DNA of 64,000 bases. Source: Dactylis glomerata. Lineage: Eukaryota > Streptophyta > Magnoliopsida > Poales > Poaceae. The notes under the pieces were generated by a model. That model saw only the letters and a program-made list of their open reading frames with translations, was not told the origin of the DNA and searched no databases. The DNA is taken from assembly GCA_007115705.1 (NCBI GenBank), contig QXEO01000339.1:8086518-8150517 (forward strand). The letters run 5' to 3'. Both the position numbers and the translations under genes were made by a program. This document shows, piece by piece, positions 57,048-64,000 of the stretch; position 1 is the stretch's first letter, and every line of letters begins with the position of its first letter.

Positions 57048-59970
57048 TTTTCTGCGCCTAGCTCAAAGGCGTTAAAGAAAAGCACTCTTGGGAGATAACC
57101 CAATGTTTCTTCTCAGTACTTTTTCTTTTATTTGAGTCTTGGAAGTCATTACTACTTTAATGACTGCTCCTTATCTTGTTTATTTCGTTTTTGTGCCAAG
57201 AGAAGCCTCTAATTCGAGCGAGGTAAAGATTTGGGGATGTTGCTGTCCTGAAACTGTTTTTGGTGCTACACCGTAAAAATTCGTATAAATTCTCTGTATA
57301 TCTTTTGGATCTGAGATTTCTTGTGCATATGCCCCAGGTTATATCCAAACTTTTGTTAGTTGAACACTTTTTTATTTGAGCAACAGAAAACCCCTCAAAA
57401 ATTCGACCTTTGTCAGATATTCTGTTTTGACAGATTTCTGCCAATATTTGTGTTTGCCACTTTATCGCTTTCTTTTGAGTTCTTTTGATCATGGAACTTT
57501 TGGGGAGGTTGCTACAGTAGTATTTTCTATATATGTGGTGGTTTTGGGTTGAAACCTGAAGCAAAAAGAGGATTGATTATATGTTATGCTACACTAATGT
57601 TGCTAATAGAATTGTGTTTAATTTTGTATGAAGGATGTTTTCAAGTGTAGGGATTTGAGAATGATGAGATGAGTTGAAGAATGGACAAAAGCTCAAGATT
57701 GGGGATGCCCATGCATCACCCCAAGAAATATCCAAGAAGTACAAGTGTCAAAGCTTGGGGATGCCCCCGAGGCACCCCTTCTTCATCGGCAAAAATCAGG
57801 TCACCTTTCAAAACACTATATTTTTATTGCTTCATGCACTATTTGTTTTTCTTGGAGCGTCAGTTGTTCTAGTTTTCTTAGTTGGTTTAGTTTGTTTGCT
57901 GCAATAAATGGTTGGACCCCAACAAATTTCTTTTGGAGGAGATGTACTCGTTTTCATTTGCAAAGAACGCTCTAGTTTTCACTCTTATTAAAAATCGAGT
58001 GTTCTTCTTTTTCTGCTACTGCTTTTGGTTTTCGTTTTCACCTTGATTTGCGTTCAGACCTTGCCATATCTTTTCATCAAGGTGTATTTTTTCCTCTGAT
58101 CTATATTGGTTTTCATTAAAAGAGGTGTTTATAAAAATTTCAAATGGTGTTGGAAAAGAGAAAAAGCTTTGTGCAAAATAGTGGTACAAGAAGGAGCTTG
58201 TGTAGACTGCGGCTTAGGCTTTTTCATGTCATGCTTGATGTCTTTTTGATGGTATGCTTAGTGGTTTTGCTGTAGCATGACTTGTCTCAAATAACTGAGA
58301 TTGCTTAATGAGCCTTTGAAAAAATCATGCGTTGTTTTTATTGTATGGAAGCATTATTTTGGTTTTCTCCTTGATGCTTTATTTGGATTGACTTGGCGCA
58401 TGCTCACACATGTTAGACTCTTACAAATTCGCCAATAGCCTCTATGATCATTTAGTTTTTGACTTTTGATGCTATCTTATGCTTCTTTTAATGTCGCTTT
58501 GTCGCTTTGCATGATTATGGCCATTATTGTTCTCTTAGTTGGTCGCTCCCAGTCTTTTGCTAGCCCTCGCCTTATACTGAGTATGAGCTCTACTCGTGCA
58601 TCCAACTCCTAAAAGCCAAAGTTTTCCAAAGTGTCCACCATACATACCTACTAGCAATTTGCTATTCCAAGTAAATTTGACTTGCTTTTATTTTCTCTTC
58701 AAATTAAACTCTTACCAGTGTGATGCGAAATTTGGTCAGTAAAGCTCTCACGAACCGGAAGGCACACTTTACTTTTTCCTGTTCTTAAAAATTTGACATT
58801 GTGGTCTCTTATGTTGAGTTGTTATGCTTGCAAGTTGTAAGTTGGATTCTAGCCCAGCCATGCTGGCATGGGCAAGCTTTCAACATTGCACTTCTTAATT
58901 GAGTTGATATCGTGATCTTTTGTTTATGGATGCCCGCGGTGTGAAATGAATTGGGAATCTTGTGGGGATCATGGAGTTTGTATATGTGTTAGGGAAACAC
59001 CGGGCCGCTAATCTAAGCCATGCATAATTCATGGTGGAAATTTGCAGCATACCCATGGTGAACATACAACGACGCATCTCACAATAAAAAGCTAAACAAA
59101 AGGCGAATAAAAGAGATGTTGAGGTGTTCATTGTCTGCTTGTCCTGTCATTTTGGTGTGGGCGTGTTCCATGTCATCGGGCACGGAGGTACCCCATTGGC
59201 GGTTCTCAATGATATGCATATACTTACAATGACAAGAGCCTTGCTTGGGACTCTAAGTAAAGTAGCATGAGGTTTGGGTACTCGTATTCACGGGACATGA
59301 GGTTTTCAACTTATGATTTGTCAAGCATATGCATCATAATTGTTCTCGCATTAACTTTAACCATTCAAGATGCTTATGATAGGGGCAATGAGAGCTCAAA
59401 GCCGGTAAGTACCATAATTTTTGAAGGTTATAAAACTTGCAATCATTGCTTCCCTCTGCGAAGGGCCTTTCTTTTACTTTTATGTTGAGTCACCACCTTC
59501 TATCTTTATGCACCATTAAGAGAGCATAGTTGTCATTCTTAGTGTGATATGCATTGTCCCAAAGTTCATTGATTGATTCATATTGTTGGTTTCACTTGTT
59601 CTTAAATTATTTGTATCTAGTCGCCCTCTTAAACTTGAAGGTGTCCTATGCATTTATGTTTTGCTCTCTTTGAAGGACAAGCTGAAAACCATTTGTATGT
59701 TTTTCCTTATGATTTGAACACACGTTTTACTTTCAATGTTTCATTTTCATGATCTTTTGTTTGTGTTCATTTGCATGTTTACAACATGGTTGCTAAGTTC
59801 TTATTGTCAAGATTATATCTTTCATGCCCATGTTTTAAGTTCTTATGATCCCAGCTCACAAATGCTTACATATATGATCAAGATTGTGTAGGTGCATGTC
59901 ACCTCAAAAATTATTCTTTTGTTATCACTTACCTACTCGAGGACGAGCAGGAGTTAAGCTTGGGGATGCT
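57048..59970 (+). other. Conserved non-coding 3' internal block, element C
   Basis: Counterpart of 4250-6805 and of 14172-17099 (reverse). It begins with CTGCGCCTAGCTCAAAGGCG and ends with the polypurine tract containing AAGCTTGGGGATGC just before the 3' LTR. Confidence 0.8.
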
Positions 59971-61658
59971 TGATACGTCTCCAACGTATCTATAATTTTT
60001 TATGCTCCATGCGTGTTTTTACACCATTTCCCTATTGTTTCGTCACACTTCGTGGCACTTTTATGCATTTTCCGGAACTAACCTATTAACGAGTTGCCAC
60101 AGTGCCAGTTCCCTGTTTTCTGCTGTTTTTGTGTTTCAGAGTGATATACAGGAAATATTCTCAGAATTGGACGAAACAAGTTCCTGAAGTTTTATTTTAC
60201 CCGGAAGCTTCCAGAGATCCGAAGGAGAATAGGAGGGGGGCCACCAGGGCCCCACACGCCAGGCTCGCGCGGCCAGGGGCCTGGCCGCGCCGCCATGGGG
60301 TGAGGGCCCCTGGCCCCTCCTCTGATATCGCCCCTTCGCCTATAAAGACCCCCCGACAGAAAAAACCTAAGTACCCGATCACTTTTCCAGAACACATCGC
60401 GATCCGCCGCCGCCATCGACCCGAAGATCGGGAGGGTCCAGAAGCTCTTCTCGGCACCCTGCCGGAGAGGGGAATCGCCACCGGAGGTCTTCTTCATCGC
60501 CATGCTTGCCTCCGGAGCGATGAGTGAGTAGTCTACCCTGGACTATGGGTCCATAGCAGTAGCTAGATGGTTGTCTTCTCCACCATGTGCTTCATGTTTA
60601 GATCTCATGAGCTGCCCTACATGATTGAGATCACCGTTATGTAATTCTATGATGTTGGTTTGTTGGGATCCGATGAATATTGGTGTTTATGATTAAGTTG
60701 CTGTACTGAATATTATCTTTTGTTATCTCTATGTTGTTTATGATCTTGCATGCTCTCCGTTGTTAGTAGCTATCTTGGCCGAGTAGTTGCTAGTGACTCC
60801 AAGAGGGGGTATTTATGCTCGATAGTGGGTTCATGCCTCTATTTCACCTGGGGGAGTGACAGAAACCTCTAAGGTGGTAGATGTGCTGTTGCTACTAGGG
60901 AGAAAACAACATTCATATGCTCAAGGGCATATGCTTTGTTTACATTACACACTTTGCTTAATGCAATTATCTGTTGTTCGCAACTTAATACTACTGGGGT
61001 GTTCAGATTGATATCCCCGGGAGTGGATTATTAGTCATAGATGCAGTTGGATGGCGGTCTATGTATTTTGTTGTAATGCCCAGAGTAAATCTCATAGTGA
61101 TCTTCTTGACATATCACGTTTATCTCTATTCTATCAATTGCCCAACTGTAATTTGTTTACCCAGCATGTGTTATTTATCTTATGGAGAGACACCACTAGT
61201 GAACTGTGGATCCCGGTCCTATTTCCATCATATTGCTCTTACCTATTTACTTTACCTGTACTGTTTACTTTACTCGCACTATTTACTTTATTCGCATACT
61301 CTACTGTTTTCCACTCGATACGCTCATAACCTTTGTTTCAAGCAAACCGGTAAGATTGACAACCTCATCGCAAGTTGGGAACAAAGTACTTGGTTGTGTG
61401 TGTGCAGGTTCCGCGTTGTAGCTAGCAAGCAAAGCTTGGACGAGGCGCCATATATAAATTGTCTGAAGCTGTCGCAAACTAGCAAGCATCACCTTCAGTC
61501 GTCATTGTCTGCTTTTCTCCTGAACGATAAATCTTGGTTTCTTAACTGAGGGAAAACAAGCTGCTATACTCATCATACCTTCCTCTTGGGGTTCCCAACG
61601 GGCTGGTCATTCACCACGCACAAGGACCTCTGATCTCCCACATCAACTTGGAGTATCA
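59971..61658 (+). repeat. 3' LTR of element C
   Basis: Same length as the 5' LTR; TATAAA at 60341-60346; followed by CATCT. Confidence 0.93.
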
Positions 61659-61663
61659 CATCT

Positions 61664-62860
61664 CCCGCTGTAAACGGTACCCACGCTATAATAACTGCCG
61701 GTATAGAGCGTTTGGATATAAATTTAGTCCTCCAGCAGGCACTCTATCTGCGCCGGCGCTGCAAAAAGTTTGGTGTGCGGGCCGTTTTTCCCTATCCTAG
61801 GCGCCAAATCTAAGGCGTCGGCTGCAGCGCGCGGTATCAATCGGCGAGCGCGCGAAGAGCCAACCACTGGAATATTCATTCGCGCCCCCGCCCTTTCTCT
61901 CCCCCATTTCAGCACCGGCGCCACCGCTGCTCGATTTCTCCGCCGCGCTGTAGATCCCCCCGCCTCCTCTTGCAAGCCCCGAGCGCGCCACCGCGGTGTA
62001 TCAAGCCACCGCCGTCGCCACCGCCATCGACGGGTCAAGTGTCACGCCTCCACAAGGGCGACTCGCCGCGCCTCCGTCCTTGCCAGCCCCGGGCGCGACA
62101 CAGGCGACCATGTCCTCCTCAAGCCGACTTGCAACATGGCACATCATAGGTGTTCGACGAAATACTCGCAACGTATGTGCCGCCACCAACGCGCCAGACT
62201 TTTTTGCTAGATTTTTTTTTACAACTAGTAGTAGTGAAGTCATTCATGCATGTTTGTAGAGCTCATCGTATGATTCATCGGACAAGGAATATGATATAGA
62301 GGAAGAAGAGAACATCTCCATGCTATTGGTTTGCCGCGCCATGAAGAAGCCAAAAATTGGTGGTTTAGTGTTTGGTAGACAGAAGTTGTGGAGGGAAAGG
62401 ATTGAAGGACACAACAAGTTGATGCGGTCCCATTTCAATGAAAATCCGACATATCCCAAAAGCTATTTTCGGCGGCGTTTTAGGATGAGCATCAAGTTGT
62501 TTAAGTACATCGCAATAGAGGTGATGAAGTTTGATCCGTTCTTTGAGCAATGGAGGAATGCCACCAGAGAACTTGGGCATAGCACCTATTAGAAGGTGAC
62601 CTCCGACTTGCGTATGTTGGCATACGGTATACCGGCGGATCTAATTGATGACAACTTGGCCATGGGTGAGAGCACGGGGTATTATGTGTGTCAAGCACTT
62701 TGCCGTAGCAACTGTGCATATTTTCGGCTCTACATACTAGAGAGCCCCCAATGCTGAAGACACGGCAAGACTTTTGGAGTTCAATAGTGACTGTGGATTT
62801 CCAGGTAAGCTTGACTCAATTGATTGTATGCACTGGAGTTGGAAGAATTGTCCGGTGGCA
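61664..62860 (+). mobile_element. Harbinger transposon body, truncated on the right
   Basis: Starts at the C insertion point 8 bases inside the element's terminus (45085-45092). 61664-62259 is a GC-rich leader and first intron. The transposase exon follows and is cut at 62860 by the next LTR element. The 3' terminus is therefore not in this window. Confidence 0.65.
62260..62860 (+). pseudogene. PIF/Harbinger transposase fragment (HARBI1/ALP1-like)
   Basis: After a splice acceptor (TTTGTAG at 62253-62259) the frame reads SSYDSSDKEYDIEEEENISM. It continues KPKIGGLVFGRQKLWRERIE, FNENPTYPKSYFRRRFRMS and LGHSTY, the N-terminal half of the Harbinger DDE transposase. A TAG at 62590-62592 (probably an ancestral Gln codon) stops it. 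Further parts (RMLAYGIPADLIDD; FNSDCGFPGKLDSIDCMHW, with the first catalytic Asp region) are still readable, but a frameshift lies between them. Cut off at 62860 by the LTR at 62861. Non-functional. Confidence 0.85.
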
Positions 62861-64000
62861 TGTTGATGACCCACAAGTATAGGGGGTGTATCATAGTACT
62901 TTCGATAAATAAGAGTGTCGAACCCAACGAGGAGCAGAAGGTGTTGACAAGTGGTTTTGATCAAGGATTCACTGTAAATACTAGCAAACGGGTTTTCAGG
63001 GGTATTTGGTAATGCAAGTAAATAAAGTATGAGTAAATAAAAGACAATAACAATAATTGCTGCAAGTGGCCTAATCCTTTCTAGAGCAAAGGACAAGCCG
63101 GTTGTGTAACTTATGATGACCAAACGTTCTTGAGGACACACGAGAGTTTCTGTCAAGTGCTTTCGCTTCATACCGCTAAATAATCTTTACTGGTTTGATA
63201 AGTGTTATGGGGGTGAACCTGTGCTAGCGCACTACCCTTACTAGGATAAATACACACTTGTGATTATACCCCTTGCAAGCATCCGCAAATACAAGAAAGT
63301 AATTAAGATAAATCTAACCACAGCCTTAAACTCTAAGATCCTACGCTCCCTGGTGTAATGGTTTCCGAACGGAGGTTTAGGTTTCTGTCACTCCAGCAAC
63401 CCCACAATTCGTAGCCAAATACACAATGCATCTCACTAGGCCCATAAATGGTGAAGTGTCATGTAGTCGACGTTCACATGACACCACTAGTGAAATAGCA
63501 CCACAATAAATAAATATCAAACCATTAAATATTACTCAACATAATTCCACTACTAACGACTTGACTTCTCCAATGTCCTCAAGAACTAAATGAACTACTC
63601 ACAAGACATCATATGGATCATGATCAGAGGTGAAATAATGGTAAATAACAATCTGAACATAAACCTTAATTCAACGGTTCCACTCAATAGCATCAACCAC
63701 AAGAGTAATCAACACCGGCAAAGTTTCCCCTAAGAATTTGACAAGATTCAACTCAAGATGTTACAGCGGGATGGCGTGGTGATGGTGGAGATGAAGGTGC
63801 TGGTGATGGAGATGATGATGATGATGATCCCGATGAAGTCCAGCGCGATGATGATGACGATGGCGACTGATGCGTGGTAAATGACCAGCCCGTTGGGAAC
63901 CCCAAGAGGAAGGTATGATGAGTATAGTAGCTCGTTTTCCCTCAGTAAGAAACCAAGGTTTGTCGATCAGGAGAAAAGCAGACAATGACAGCTGAAGGTG
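62861..64000 (-). mobile_element. Partial LTR element D, start of an LTR
   Basis: Begins TGTTGATGACCCACAAGTAT at 62861, directly in the Harbinger transposase frame, and runs out of the window. The last 120 bases (from about 63872) match the LTR segment of element B near 12565-12700, which is on the minus strand, so the LTR is probably minus-oriented. The (GAT)n-like stretch at 63800-63870 gives an artefact ORF. The interior is AT-rich and non-coding. Confidence 0.6.

Larger units (their letters stand above)
45093..61658 (+). mobile_element. LTR retrotransposon C with nested CACTA, non-autonomous
   Basis: LTRs at 45093-46780 and 59971-61658 (both 1688 bp, TGATACG...GAGTATCA) are flanked by a perfect 5-bp duplication CATCT (45088-45092, 61659-61663). 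A primer binding site lies at 46791-46808 and a polypurine tract before the 3' LTR. The gag and protease-like frame is split at 47466/56677 by the CACTA. After removing the CACTA, the element is about 7.4 kb and has no reverse transcriptase or integrase. Its LTR body is close to that of element B, but the final tens of bases differ. Confidence 0.93.

Noticed and set aside
63761..63985. ORF with His-rich tail at the window end
   Set aside because: It is the reverse reading of a GAT-type repeat inside an LTR.
1..64000. CRISPR arrays, rRNA and tRNA genes
   Set aside because: None seen; the tandem repeats present have kilobase or minisatellite units without spacers, and the tRNA-like words are primer binding sites.

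Overview
The window looks like nuclear DNA of a large-genome grass, most likely of the Triticeae (wheat, Aegilops or barley group). The evidence is the nested transposon landscape, LTRs that open with TGATACGTCTCCAACGTATC, tRNA-Asp-type primer binding sites, CACTA and PIF/Harbinger DNA transposons, and plant-type introns. No bacterial, organellar, rRNA or tRNA features were seen.

Layout. (1) 1-9100: a decayed Copia remnant abuts a Harbinger-derived minus-strand ORF1-like gene that is split by a 6.7 kb non-autonomous LTR element (A, 1683-8349). (2) 10287-20330: a 5'-truncated minus-strand LINE with a perfect 14-bp target duplication, itself split by a 7.0 kb minus-strand LTR element (B, 12525-19532, duplication GGCTA). 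(3) 20414-28165: three nearly identical head-to-tail copies of a 1.92 kb promoter and leader unit, followed by one small intron-containing gene (27155-28165) with an acidic-FPPKP tail. This is the most unusual locus in the window. (4) 28166-39400: mostly intergenic, with a Stowaway MITE, an 829-bp retroposon with a 17-bp target duplication, a Copia RNase H remnant, and an 814-bp Harbinger deletion derivative. (5) 39409-41869: an intact four-exon F-box/LRR gene (minus strand), with a hairpin-rich minisatellite upstream. (6) 45085-62860: a Harbinger transposon whose terminal repeat was hit by a 16.6 kb LTR element (C, 45093-61658). C in turn carries a complete, apparently autonomous 9.2 kb CACTA transposon (47470-56673) inside its gag-protease frame. 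(7) 62861-64000: the start of another LTR element that truncates the Harbinger transposase.

Reading together. Two genes look like cellular genes: the small gene at 27155-28165 and the F-box gene. The CACTA carries both of its expected products (TNPD-like transposase and TNPA-like protein) in open frames. Elements A, B and C share LTR ends and a long 3' internal block but have different 5' ORFs and no reverse transcriptase or integrase, so all three must have depended on enzymes supplied in trans. Insertion order can be read from the target duplications: the LINE came before B, the Harbinger before C, C before the CACTA, and the Harbinger ORF1 gene before A.
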